64,000 nucleotides of DNA from Lineus longissimus (lineage: Eukaryota; Nemertea; Pilidiophora; Heteronemertea; Lineidae), in NCBI RefSeq assembly GCF_910592395.1, contig NC_088322.1:6939431-7003430 (forward strand), written 5' to 3'. Both the position numbers and the translations under genes were made by a program. Position 1 is the stretch's first letter, and the number at the start of each line of letters is the position of its first letter. The notes under the pieces are model-generated. The model was not told the DNA's origin. It saw nothing but the letters and a program-made list of their open reading frames with translations, and searched no databases. Shown here piece by piece: positions 47,418 through 59,466 of this stretch.

Positions 47418-47839
47418 GTTTGTGGCTACTCATGTGGCAGCTGGTGTGTGCTCTTGAATTTCAGCAGCTTGGCTTTGAACATTGACTATTTGTGATGTTG
47501 TCTGATTGCAGCTACTCATGCATACAACTGGTGTTTGCTCTTGAATTTCAGCAGCTTGGCTCTGAACTTGATCTAGGCCTGCTGCTGGTGCTGATAGCTG
47601 GTTACCGCTAGGCCTACTGTTGCATGAAATTGGTGGGCCATTTATTTGACCCTCTACTACAGTTTGGCTCTGAACTACTGGCTGTCCTGGTGTCTGATTA
47701 CCGTTTCTTGTACACGCACTTGTTGAAGGCTCTTTTGGATCCTATCTTCTGCCACTGGTTCACATGACGGAGCACTTGAGGAGTCACCATTGTTTGTGGT
47801 TGAATTGGTGACCACATCTCCAAGAAGGAGGATACATGA
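47418..47839 (-). pseudogene. Q/S-rich stretch copy 3 and truncated module
   Basis: Repeats 43912-44370 with an offset of about 3.5 kb. It lacks 39 bases inside the VPLPQVEEKF module, which changes its junction with the BTB-like ORF. Confidence 0.45.
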
Positions 47840-48448
47840 TTACATATGCGTATATATATACGCATTCTCGTAGTTTTTAAACGTCTGACGCAATCTCTCC
47901 GATTGATATTGGGAGCATGTTTTGCACCTGCACCGAATCTGGCATTTGGTGACAAACCGTATATGGTGCCGTTTGGCGTTTCTGTAATTTTGTTTAAATT
48001 TGCGGTAACTTGGACTTACACATTTGCACAAAAAAGTAGGCAACCTGTACTTTCTGAAAATATTTTCGACTGTGTCACAATAGTTGTTGCAAAGGAGAGT
48101 ATGCATCATTTTGAGATAGGGTGCCATTTGTCCATTTGGAATTATAGGTATCAAGTCACTAACTATCGACTCTTCTAACTGAAGATAACATATGATCTCT
48201 ACAGTTAGATATAGTAAATTATCATAAAGCTGAACTGTTGCGCCTACATTCAGGCATGATATTAGACACTGAAATGCCTTTTTATCAAACTGTTCGAAGT
48301 TGAAATGAGAACATTTTCTATTCGTTAACATTCGAACTGCGTTATCAGTTGTCACTAAAATCTTGTGAGCTATGATGGGGGGGGGGGGGGGGGGCTCAAT
48401 GGTAATATCACCATTGTCACCAAAGCTGAACACAAGCATATCTCCCAT
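47840..48448 (-). CDS. BTB/POZ-like hypothetical protein, copy 2
   Basis: A 202-codon ORF differing from copy 1 by only a few residues, with a run of 18 C again encoding six prolines (G18 at 48377-48394), so the frame is preserved. It is followed on the right by the same spacer and gag fragment. Family and function are as uncertain as for copy 1. Confidence 0.4.
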   Translation of the reverse strand: MGDMLVFSFGDNGDITIEPPPPPPIIAHKILVTTDNAVRMLTNRKCSHFNFEQFDKKAFQCLISCLNVGATVQLYDNLLYLTVEIICYLQLEESIVSDLIPIIPNGQMAPYLKMMHTLLCNNYCDTVENIFRKYRLPTFLCKCVSPSYRKFKQNYRNAKRHHIRFVTKCQIRCRCKTCSQYQSERLRQTFKNYENAYIYTHM

Positions 48449-48842
48449 TTGTCTGGAACCTTTTTATTTTTCTCTTTAAAATTCTAAATGATCCCGCATT
48501 CCCGCCCCAGAGCCAGGAAATGTGCTTGTGATCATAATGACAAGTGCAATTCACAGTACGTAAAGAATAACATCAGTCAGACAAGTCAACGAGCCCTGTT
48601 TTGCGAGTTGTTAATTGGGGGAATATCAATCATGTCAAAGTCGTGTCTGCCGTAGCTCGAGTTACGATATTGTACGAACTTGGTCTTTACTAAAAATTGG
48701 TTTGCCAAAAAACAAGCATCTGCACGTCTTAATTTCTTAATGAGGTATCACACACTTTTTTAAAGTGAAAAAAATGCCATACATGTGGCCAAGTGTCAGC
48801 ACAGCTGAATCTAGCTACATGTACGGCTGAATGTACAAGCTG

Positions 48843-49126
48843 AACACTTTTCCTTCCGAAACCGAGGGCAGCTTCGCCAGTTTATCTTAGTGCGCGCGAA
48901 CCACAAATTGACGTTTACTGAAGCGCTCTTCTAAAGCCTCCAGCACAGGCGCATACATTAGACCATCGTAGCCAAAACCTACGATTTCTGCCTTCGCGCG
49001 CCCAACTACAGCGTGTTGTAGATGGGTAATTTACTCTGTGTCGGACATCGGGGATGAATGCACCATGGCTCGGAACATTCCATTCCAATCTTTCCATTTT
49101 AACGCGTCTCCATCAAAACTTTGAAG
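48843..49126 (-). pseudogene. duplicated BEL/Pao gag fragment
   Basis: Copy of 45370-45652, truncated at 49126, where it abuts the third BTB-like copy (ACTTTGAAGCTT|TTTAGTTTTTAAACG). Confidence 0.7.
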
Positions 49127-49130
49127 CTTT

Positions 49131-49708
49131 TTAGTTTTTAAACGTCTGACGCAATCTCTCCGATTGATATTGGGAGCATGTTTTGCACCTGCACCGAATC
49201 TGGCATTTGGTGATAAACCGTATATGGTGCCGTTTGGCGTTTCTGTAATTTTGTTTAAATTTGCGGTAACTTGGACTTACACATTTGCACAAAAAAGTAG
49301 GCAACCTGTACTTTCTGAAAATATTTTCGACTGTGTCACAATAGTTGTTGCAAAGGAGAGTATGCATCACTTTGAGATAGGGTGCCATTTGTCCATTTGG
49401 AATTATAGGTATCAAGTCACTAACTATCGACTCTTCTAACTGAAGATAACATATGATCTCTACAGTGAGATATAGTAAATTATCATAAAGCGGAACTGTT
49501 GCGCCTACATTCAGGCATGATATTAGACACTGAAATGCCTTTTTATCAAGCTGTTCGAAGTTGAAATGAGAACATTTTCTATTCGTTAACATTCGAACTG
49601 CGTTATCATTTGTCACTAAAATCTTGTGAGCTATGATGGGGGGGGGGGGGGGGGCTCAATGGTAATATCACCATTGTCACCAAAGCTGAACACAAGCATA
49701 TCTCCCAT
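49131..49708 (-). pseudogene. BTB/POZ-like copy 3, frameshifted in the proline tract
   Basis: Same sequence as copies 1 and 2, but the G run on the plus strand is 17 long (49638-49654) instead of 18. The N-terminal start at 49708 is therefore out of frame with the body, and only the part from 49616 downward is open. The 3' end is truncated relative to copies 1 and 2. Confidence 0.6.
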
Positions 49709-50331
49709 TTGTCTGGAACCTTTTTATTTTTCTCTTTAAAATTCTAAATGATCCCGCATTCCCGCCCCAGAGCCAGGAAATGTGCTTGTGATCATAATGA
49801 CAAGTGCAATTCACAGTACGTAAAGAATAACATCAGTCAGACAAGTCAACGAGCCCTGTTTTGCGAGTTGTTAATTGGGGGAATATCAATCATGTCAAAG
49901 TCGTGTTCGCCGTAGCTCGAGTTACGATATTGTACGAACTTGGTCTTTACTAAAAATTGGTTTGCCAAAAAATAAGCATCTGCACGTCTTAATTTCTTAA
50001 TGAGGTATCACACACTTTTTTAAAGTGAAAAAAATGCCATACATGTGGCCAAGTGTCAGCACAGCTGAATCTAGCTACATGTACGGCGATTTAAACATGC
50101 AATTCCTAGTGACAGGTATGACTCAAATAATACATAGGTTGCACTGAAATATTGACTCCCTCATCCTCTTGCAAACAAGGCCTACAACACAACTTTTCCT
50201 TATGCATGGGGGGGGGGGGTCTATCGAGTGAAATGGCCTGATATTGTCAGGATGCGACCCCCACTGTGGCTCTCACTAATGAAAACTAGCCATCTGATTT
50301 AACTGAACTGACGAACGTTTTCCGTGCATAA

Positions 50332-50439
50332 AGGCCTCCGCACACTAAAGTGTAAATATGAACGGTTTACGGATCACTCCTCTCTTTCCTCCTTTTGATC
50401 CATGAATCTCCGATTTGCACACTAGTGTGTGGAGGCCCT
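50332..50439. mobile_element. ~108 bp inverted-repeat MITE
   Basis: The left end AGGCCTCCGCACACTAAAGT, then GTAAAT, pairs with the right end ATTTGCACACTAGTGTGTGG, then AGGCCCT. Internal GGATCA/TGATCC can extend the hairpin. A GGCCTCC-CACACT terminus is common among small hAT-like repeats, but no target duplication is clear. Confidence 0.65.
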
Positions 50440-52085
50440 AAAGCTGAAATCCAGGTCATGGCCGACTTGGTTATGGCCTTCGGCTTGAATAAACGAGTTT
50501 GCTGTATGTGCTCAATCATGTAGAGGCCAAATTTGGAGTTGGAGACATTTTAATCAATACAAATAAATGTAAGTCAACCAGGTTAAATTGGTTACGTCAC
50601 TTAGGCTATACATGTAGCCTTAGTTCAACATTAGAGCTGAAGTCGGAGTGGGAGTCAGAAGGTCAGGCACTAATGATAGTATAAAAAACACTGTTGCATT
50701 ATTTATACTTAGCGATCAGTCGGCTAATTCGTCAACTAATTTTTTCCAAAGTTCTTCATAAAAAAAAGCGAATAAAGAATAAAAAGGCAACAATAAAAAC
50801 ATGATGAAAGAGTACAAACGCGAGATATTAATGCATGCATATGTGAGAAATGGTTTTTGCTCAGCTGATACAAATTAAATCATCTTCAGTAGCCTGGCAC
50901 CCCATTTCAGGACGTGAAAGTAAACTGATCCAAGTTTTTTTGCACAAAATAACATAATTAAATCGATGGTAAGTATAATCATCTACTGTATTCATCAAAA
51001 GTGCAATCTCTTGTGACATTAAATGCATACAATGGGATATTCAGAAAGTTCTGATCAATGAAATTGTAACCCTGAAACCAGGTTGTTGTAGCTGTAACAT
51101 AGGCTGAAACATTTGCACAAAATTGTCGGCAACTTGCCCTTGAGTGTGTATCATTAAGAGATAGGGTGCCATTTGTCCATTACGATGAATTATGGGTATT
51201 GAACCCTGAAAATCCCCCCCCCCTGACAATTTTTGCTACCGCAGTATTGATGTCCTCATAAGCAAAATAGCTGACTTGCTGTCCTTCATTCGGCTGACCC
51301 AAAAATTCTTGCAACATCAACCACCAAAACAATTTGTCCGCAGTACACATATTGCAATGACAGAGTTTACCAGTACATTCAATTTGTATACATATCTGGC
51401 AAAGGGGACCACAGCATTTCTATGAGGTCATCACTTTTCCAACAAGAAGATCTGTTGAAAAAAAAAGGATTACACTTGCCAGAAACAGAACAATTGCCCT
51501 GCCGGGATAACAGTCACGGTAGTTGCTAAACAGACACGACAAGGAAAATCTTTAAATCTATGCATATCTTTCAAAAGAACCCCCCCCCCCCCCCCCCCCC
51601 CATCCCCTCAACATTACCATTACCTTTGATATACGTTTGATGAACCTTACTTTCTGAGTTTAGCGGAATCTTTTTGAACATATTAGTTGGTTCACCATAA
51701 ATCAAGTCTGAGGGTATTTGAAAAAAAATGCAAATTACAAATGATATTTACATCGAATGCCTCGAAGCACTAGCATATCACCTTTCTCAAAAAGACTAAT
51801 CTAATAACATGTGATTTTGATTGATTGCCAATGCAACTAAAATGCCTTGTTGAAAAAGTCAAAGGAAAAAATGGGAAATATCTAAATAATATGTAATGGT
51901 CAACCAACCAAATCACATTTTCAGATTGTCCTAAATCGGTGAAATTTTCCCCGAAGACCAGGCTTTGCATTTCCTTGCTTGGAAAGGCCATCATAATTTC
52001 TTCTATTCTATTTCATGTCTGCTCAGGTTTGTGATGATAAGTCAAGTGGGGTGTTGGTATGTAAATTCACTCATTTTCTTGCCGC
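50440..52085. other. mostly unassigned, with a diverged BTB-like fragment (51041-51229) and two poly-C tracts
   Basis: A minus-strand frame at 51229-51041 reads SIPIIHRNGQMAPYLLMIH, clearly related to the IPNGQMAPYLKVMH segment of the BTB-like ORF but much more diverged. To its right is a minus-strand Cys-rich stretch (about 51230-51480) with an in-frame stop. C runs of 10 (51214-51223) and 22 (51580-51601) occur. Confidence 0.4.
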
Positions 52086-52253
52086 TTACTAGAGTTGCAA
52101 GTTATAGCATTTACATGTGATGGCAATCCATCCATATACCGTAACTTGTATTTTAGTTTCACGTTAATTTCTTGTCCCTTACTAGAGTTGCAAGTTATAG
52201 CATTTGACATGTGATGGCAATCCATCCATATACCGTAACTTGTATTTCGTGCA
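52086..52253. repeat. 94 bp-period tandem duplication
   Basis: A 74-base segment starting CTTACTAGAGTTGCAAGTTA is present twice, offset by about 94 bases, with a single-base insertion in the second copy. It lies just downstream (minus strand) of the last recombinase-like exon. Confidence 0.85.
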
Positions 52254-54300
52254 TATGCTTATGATTTGATCATATGCTGAACTCGACTTTTTATCTTAGC
52301 GTCTTCTGCGCAGGACTGGAAAATTACCAACTACCCTCGAAATATCATTCTGGCGAGGGATTCGTTTAGTCAAGAGGTGTCTCTTGAATCCCAGTTCTAA
52401 TGCAGTCAGTTCTTCCTTTGTCCATCTTACCCTCTGTGTCTTTCCTCTGACAGTTGTTTTACCTTTTTTTCTAGGCATCTCCATACTATCATTTCCTGAA
52501 TCAGATTCAGATGATGAGCTGCTACTGCTGGCTTTATAATTTGAATCCATGGTTGTATCATTATGTTCATCAGAGTCCGGTTCTATATTTCTTATATTTT
52601 TTCCCTTTCGAGCTGTTCGTCTTGGAAGAGAATCCGGAGAACGGTCGGGTGAATCATCAGGCGGCAATTTATTGGATTTTCTCGGTTTTCCTTGTATTCC
52701 TGTCAACTTCTTTTTCAACTTCCGCTTTTTTGGTCTTCCTTTAGCCACTGAATCATCAGCATGTTGACATTCAACGCCATCTTCACCGTCACTGTTCTTT
52801 CACTTTCGTCGTTTGTTCTTTGTCTTCTTAACCATACCATTGGAATCACTGGCATGTTCACTTTGAACAGTGCATTCACCATCCTCCTCATCCCAATCAA
52901 CATCATCTTCTTCATCAAAAGCAGTCCTAGGAATATCTGAAACAAGTTTTTTCGTAACTGTTAATACGTTAAAGAAACAAATGTATCAACATTCCAAATT
53001 TGACCCCATATGACCTTGACATTGATCACAGAAAGCATAATGGTGTAAGTCTGAAGCCGTGCAAGTGCCCTGCCATTTCATATTTCCCCAGGCTCGAGTT
53101 CATCGTCCTCATAAGACATAATCCACAAAGTACTCTACAAGGAGAGGAATCATTTTCCATTCGTGTTCTGGCATGGCACTAAAGTTTGAAGAAAGTCAAA
53201 CTTACTGTCTATATCAATTTCGTCCAATGACTTTCCGCTGAAGTTTCCAACCACTCCCTGGTCAATGGCAAGTAACAGTTTGGACACTTTAGCCATTTCT
53301 ATAGTTGATTTGTGCAACCTCTAGGCTTCCTTGTGAATATCCACTGTGTGACCCATATGGTTGCTAAGCCATTCTACTTCAGCAAGTGTAAGACCCAGGA
53401 TCTGAAAATCAGGTAATGAAATATAATGAGTTTCAAGAGTTACAATTAATTCTTACGTATGGTCAACTCTGGCATTGTTGGCACTCGGGAGCTCAACACA
53501 GTGAGTTAATTTTATAATGATTTAATGAGTCGGACATAATAAAACTCGTCAGTTTCGTAACAATTTATCAAAATAATGAAAATATCATTCTTCTTTTGTA
53601 CCATGACTATAGTCCCCAGACAGCTTAAATCACATGACCACACAAACAATTTCCTGAAGCATTTTGTCCATATGAGACAAGCACCTATTTTTTCCTAAGC
53701 GGGACACAATATTATATTTGCAGAAATAAATAACCATATTTATTGTCTAGATTACTGCTGATAATATTTGCTTATCATTTTGGAGAACGGGAAAGTGGTG
53801 CTGTGATGGAACTACAACACTGACTTATCCTCTGTGATTTTGCATGGGAATTTTGTATTTGGAATTTGCTGAAACATGTTTCTGTGGCAATTTAGAAATG
53901 TTCGTGGTTTTAACGGGTGGGGAAAATCATTTTCTTTTTTTTTTAAAGTCATGCAAGTCCATTGAACAGTTTCTGATTTCCTATTGCATACAGTTTGTCC
54001 TCTTAGCCTTTCAGCAGCATCAGAATTGCACATACAAAAATATCATGAATACACTTCATTGAATTCTAAATCTATGTCTAAAATGTTACATGTACAGTAC
54101 TGACTAATGAATGAGATCGTTACAAAAATTATATGGTATACTAAAAAGTACTAGTATCCAGAGAAGTACTACTACATAATACTGAACAAAGGTCAATCAG
54201 CAGTTTCCAGGCTCACAGTAGTCGCTATTGTATTGGTCCCACACCAAAAGGACTGAACATACCCGGTAGTTCTTTCTGCGAGGACATGACAAGCATTCAA

Positions 54301-57104
54301 TTACTTCTGGTGGTATGAAACAAAGCAGTTGCGGCTCGGTACCATGCAAAGGAACATCTTACACTTTGAACACTCCCAGCTAGTATACCCTCCTGTGCAC
54401 AACCTGCACCTTGCACGCTTGGTTCTGTTCAAGGGCCAGTGGTCCATTTTGTCATACCGCACATCTCGGGTGGGTGCTGGTAAATAATTAGTCTTCGTCA
54501 CTGGAGGTGACTTCATGACTTCAAGGGATGGTCGACCACGGCATACCTTACCACATTTTATCAGAGCACTGGCAACCTTTGATTGAAACACCCTCATTGA
54601 CATGCGGTCCTTGACCGAGACCTGCTCTATTTTGCAGTCTCTGCAGTACAAAAACAAATTCACCATTGCCATTGTCAGTGTATGATAGAAAATGTACATA
54701 TACCACCGGCGACTTTTCAGCAGCCGTTTGTACAAGGTTGACATCATGTCAAGTAGATCTACCCCACCCATGTTGGTGTTGTACAGTCCTACCACCGCTG
54801 GACGATCGACTTCAATGTGCTCCTTTTTTGACCGGTCATATCTCTTCACCTTTTCCAACGGCCCTGTACCAGCGTAAGTGGATATGAGGGTGACACACTT
54901 GTTGTCATACCATCTTACTAAGCATAGCTCCCTATCCTTGTCATAGACAGTCGAGCCTGATCCACGTTTCAACTTCTCCATGGCCTTCAGTGACGTCAAT
55001 GGTGCATTGTGGACACGGTTACCTTTGATTGTACCCGTATACTGTCCAATGCCGCTGTCTCTCACCAACTTTGCCATAGTAAAGTTTGAAAAGTAGTTAT
55101 CTGCAAAGATTTTGAACTGGCGGTTCTTTGGTAGAGATTGACACAGCTGCATTACAACACTACCCCCAAGGCCACAACCAGGTGCTAATTCCTCATCTAT
55201 TCCAGTGCCTCTGCCCTGATAAACATTGAAATCATGGCAAAACCCATAACTGCAGCGACCCCAAAGTTTGAATCCCCACTTCTTAGGCTTTTTCTCCATG
55301 TACTGTTTTATCAGTGATCGACCTTTGAAGGCAACCATAATTTCGTCTATGCTTTGGTTTTCTTCTGGACTCACTTCCTGAAAACTATCTCGCAGTGAAT
55401 TCAGCCATGGTCTCAGCTTCCAAAGACGGTCTTCCTTTTCTTCATCAGTCACGTCATTGTTGTCAGTGAAATGTAAGGATTGCGCGATTTTACTGAACCG
55501 ATTCCGACCCATTTCATCAGCAATTCGACTTTGTCGTAGCTCAGCCTCCCAGTAACATCTCAGAGAAGGCATTTTGATAATGCCCATGAGGAAATAAAGT
55601 CCCAAGAATGTCGTCAGTTCATTTTCAGTCAGCTGTAGGTTGTACCCAGTTTTTTGTAAAGAGTACTTGTGTAGCCGATAGGAATGACCTTTCACAGCAC
55701 GTACTATATCAATTACTCACGCAAACACCTGTTATAAATGAAAACCATGATATTACTATAAATGCAGGGACAGACAGGGAGTAAATGGCTTAGATGATAC
55801 AAAATGGGGAAAGATGAAAATGTACAAAATAATACAACACTGCACTAACCTGTTATAAATGAAAACCATGATATTACTATAAATGCAGGGACAGACAGGG
55901 AGTAAATGGCATAGATCTGTAGTGCCAAAGGCCTACATTCCCTGAAAGATTAACATAACAAAGCCCCATAGGCCTAGAAGGAATAACTATATTAGAATAA
56001 CTAAGCCTAGACCCTTTAACCCCTTAATACATGGTAACACATTTCCCCCCAACAAGAAAATTTCTCCTGAAATTTAGTGAAATTAAGTGCAGCAGTGAAA
56101 ATGAATGAAATGGATGAAGAGATGATGGACAACACCGGACAAAGACAAGCAGCATCAGTTTGGAATTCCGTTACAACCACAATTATTGTTAATATGGCTG
56201 AGAAGTTCCAACCCTGATTAAAGCACATATGACGTACATTTACGTGCTCTTATTAGCACATATTGTACCTAACAAACCAACTTCAGTCTCTATGTCTAAA
56301 TCTTCTAGTGTCACTTCTGTTCAGTCTCAGCAAGTGACAGTGCCTGAGTCCTCATCATTGGCAGAGAAGGTGGATCAATTGGCCACCCAGGTGAAGTCAT
56401 TGACTTACAGGCGGTTACAAAATGTTACTTGCTTCAACTGTGGGGAGAAAGGCCATTATAAAAGAAAATGTACAAAATAATACAACACTGCACTAACCTG
56501 TTATAAATGAAAACCATGATATTACTATAAATGCAGGGACAGACAGGGAGTAAATGGCATAGATCTGTAGTGCCAAAGGCCTACATTCCCTGAAAGATTA
56601 ACATAACAAAGCCCCATAGGCCTAGAAGGAATAACTATATTAGAATAACTAGGCCTAGACCCTTTAACCCCTTAATACATGGTAACACTTGTTTGACTCT
56701 TCAGTAATGCCGCGAAGCATTTCATCAGTGATGAACATCCGGAAGAATTCATATGGAGTCCTACTGGCATCAGGTATAGGAAGATGTGGTCCAGGCACAT
56801 AGTCAGTGTTCAAAGGTGGTACGAATGGACGACGTGTTTCAAAATCATATGATGCGTCTTTTTTCTTCTTCGTCTTCTTCGAAGTCGCGGCAAGAGTAGC
56901 CAAAGGTTCTTCATCAGATGAACTCCAGGCATCCGACTCCGAGTCAATAAGCTGTGGCTCATTGGCAATTGCTCCCTCTTCTTCCCCTGAAGATGGCCAA
57001 TCGTCACCGTCAGCATCTCCATCAGAGAGCTCGTCAAATTCGAGTCGGATGCAAGGACGGCATCTAAAACATCATGGACATTGCTGGTTTTTTGCTTCGG
57101 GGGC
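54301..57104 (-). CDS. piggyBac-type transposase, catalytic ORF intact, 5' exon damaged
   Basis: The main ORF (55695-54301, 464 residues) is a piggyBac DDE/D transposase. The three catalytic aspartates are present in SIDEIMVAFKGRS, FADNYFSNF and GVDLLDMM. The C-terminal Cys-rich zinc finger (RARCRLCTGGYTSWECSKCK) is complete. A 5' exon at about 57104-56689 starts MPPKQKTSNVHDVLDAVL and ends PYEFFRMFITDEMLRGITEE, the typical piggyBac N-terminal segment. One base appears lost near 57045, shifting the acidic part (DGDADGDDWPSSGEEEG) out of frame. A TGA lies at the very start of the second exon, and the exon phases do not join cleanly. The element lies in an intron of the recombinase-like gene, same strand. 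I could not identify TTAA-flanked ends. Confidence 0.88.
55731..56690. repeat. direct repeats inside the piggyBac intron flanking a CCHC gag fragment
   Basis: A segment of about 215 bases (55826-56040) recurs at 56466-56690 almost without change, and its first part also occurs at 55731-55795. Between the copies (56041-56465) a plus-strand frame (56229-56480) encodes SLAEKVDQLATQVKSL followed by CFNCGEKGHYKRKC, a CCHC zinc knuckle (CX2CX4HX4C) of retrotransposon Gag type. The layout could be a small non-autonomous LTR-type element or a 640-base tandem duplication that trapped a gag piece. Confidence 0.65.
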
Positions 57105-57147
57105 ATCTGGCTGGAAAAAAAATCATATTTTAGAAAGTACAGCATAA

Positions 57148-57933
57148 CAATGGTGTATAAGAAGGCTATAAAACCTCAAATAATGCAAAACTAATCAGTT
57201 CAGAGGGTGATGGAGAGCACCGACATGGTTTATCAAAAAATCACCAGGTGGCCGAAAATGATCACTTTGTCCCATTGTTGCTGTTCAGCAACATTTCAAC
57301 TTTAGGTTCAGCCGAGACATCAGCATGATATCATTATAAGAAAATATGTGGTGCTAGATAATCTATAACATCTTATTTTTCATATGTTGTACAAATTTTA
57401 TTAGATTTTTACCTGTTTGATCGAAAATTTTGGATCCACTTATGAGGTGAAAATACTGAAATTAAGCATTCATGGAAGCTGCCATGTTGAAACGCCTCCT
57501 AAGGCAAAGTATGCAATGAGTGCTCCCATCTATCGTTTTTATTTGGAACTAGATGTCTTTCTTGGCAGCAACAATGATCAAAACTGGCAAAACTGTGGTT
57601 GGATTGGGGTGTAATGGGGGGACTTTTCCAAATGTTGCTCCAGTGCAACGTTGGGCCCTATAGAGGGCTAATATTCCAATCCCGAGTTTTGACGGAGATG
57701 TGACTTCGGTGACTTTGGCATAGTTTCTGTGTCTGTTTTATGCATTGATTGTAATCATAGATGAAAGTTGTTAGACTGCACAGTGGATTGTAATAACGTG
57801 CACAATATCCTTTACAAAAAGATAAACCCAAGCTGATTGTAGAAAATCGTATAAAAAAAATTGAAAATTACTGCTAAAACGTTCAATTCAGTTTATAGAA
57901 GAAACATCTTTAATTGAAGGTTGTAAAACATAC
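57148..57933. other. intronic stretch, nothing recognised
   Basis: AT-rich intron sequence between the piggyBac 5' exon and the TTRLRK exon of the recombinase-like gene. No exon, repeat or RNA seen. Confidence 0.35.
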
Positions 57934-58374
57934 CTGGGTTACTGTCGCAGTGTATTTTCGTAATCGTGTTGTCGATATCAGCTCTGGTCTTAGACAACCT
58001 GCAGCGATAGCAGTTTGGTTGAGAACCTGAAATATAGGAGATGCTACTTCAATATATAGCTCATTTCAGGGAATTTGTCTAAAAGGCAAAACTTGAGACA
58101 ATAATGTCTTGACTTATCAAAACTTTTCAGTTATTGATCCCTCCTCATGAAATTAAGACTTGTTTGAAATTTCAGATTTGTAAGATGCCAGATACCTACC
58201 TTCCATGGTGCAAGATGATTTGTCTTGCATGGCTGTCCGAAGAAATATACATTGTTGACAACGTTGCAGGTCTCCCTGTTTCGAACAAGCAGGTCCATTG
58301 CTGTTACCCACTCTAGTTTAAGTAGGAGTGGGACCCTTCTGTTCCGTTTCCCGGGAAGCTGTACCATGTCCAGA

Positions 58375-59466
58375 CTATGAATAAAAACGTGATGAAAAAA
58401 TTAAGCTCAAATTCGTAATTTAATTTCGGCTGAAATGCAACTGCCATGCCAAAAAATTAGAGCAGGCCGGCACTAGGCCTGCTGGTATGTGAACAGTTGA
58501 GGTCAGCAAAAGGGTTGATAATCTTTCCCAAGCGATGTGAAACTTTAAAACATGATTGTTTTGGTGATTTTTTCTTACTGCATACAACTTGTTACTGCAG
58601 ATAGCGAGCGCAAGATCACGGTTTTCCTCTCCATGATTTGAAAGAGCAGTTGCCAATAATTTGATATTAAAAGAATCGAAATCAACAGTCCTCAGAACAA
58701 CAATCTGTATAAATTTCGTTTAAGTAGATTTCTACACCTCCGATAACCACATGTTGTCTGGGATTCTATATCCTGATGTAATCAGTGGTTTGAAATATAC
58801 TCCCAATATTTCTTTCAATATTCAGCCTTTCAATATTTCAATGTAGGAGAATAAAAATCCTGTATCTCAGGATGGGGATTCATTAAGCGTAGGCTGATGT
58901 CTGTATATGGTCTAATGTATGGTCTGTTTATGGTCTGGAGTATGGTGAGTTTCGATGGATTATGGAGTGGTGATGAATGGAAAATGTCCCTTTTTTCAAT
59001 CACCTTTACTTTTAGTAAATATTCTCGGCCAAATCACAGCATTTTTCAATTGCTGTGTCCATATCCTTGGTCATGTAGCAAGGTGTTTGAAGTGTCAGGT
59101 ATAGTAAGGGGTTTTCCACGTCCTCTTGTACGTGACTGAGAAAGTCAGTGGTATCTCTCAAATAGGAGGGTAGGAGGTACGAGAGCCTTGATTTGGGTTT
59201 CTACAACCTGGAGATATTCTCAGCTTTCATTGCCAGTATTGCTGGAGATAATGGGTCTGTTGGAGTTTCCGGGTAAATATGGGTTATTTTTTATTCTTGA
59301 TATTAGAGGAGGTCGTAAGGCATCAATCGATAAGAGCCTATACCAACATAAATGATTTCGGGAGCGTTTCACGGCCAAGATACGCTTTTTTCGTTGGCAA
59401 CACGGCTAAAGATAAGGAAGTCTTTAGTTCGAAGATAAATCGCTCATGTATCGTAAATGTACTTAC
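58375..59466. other. intron of the recombinase-like gene
   Basis: Lies between the second and first recovered exons. No conserved coding segment was recognised on either strand. Confidence 0.4.
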
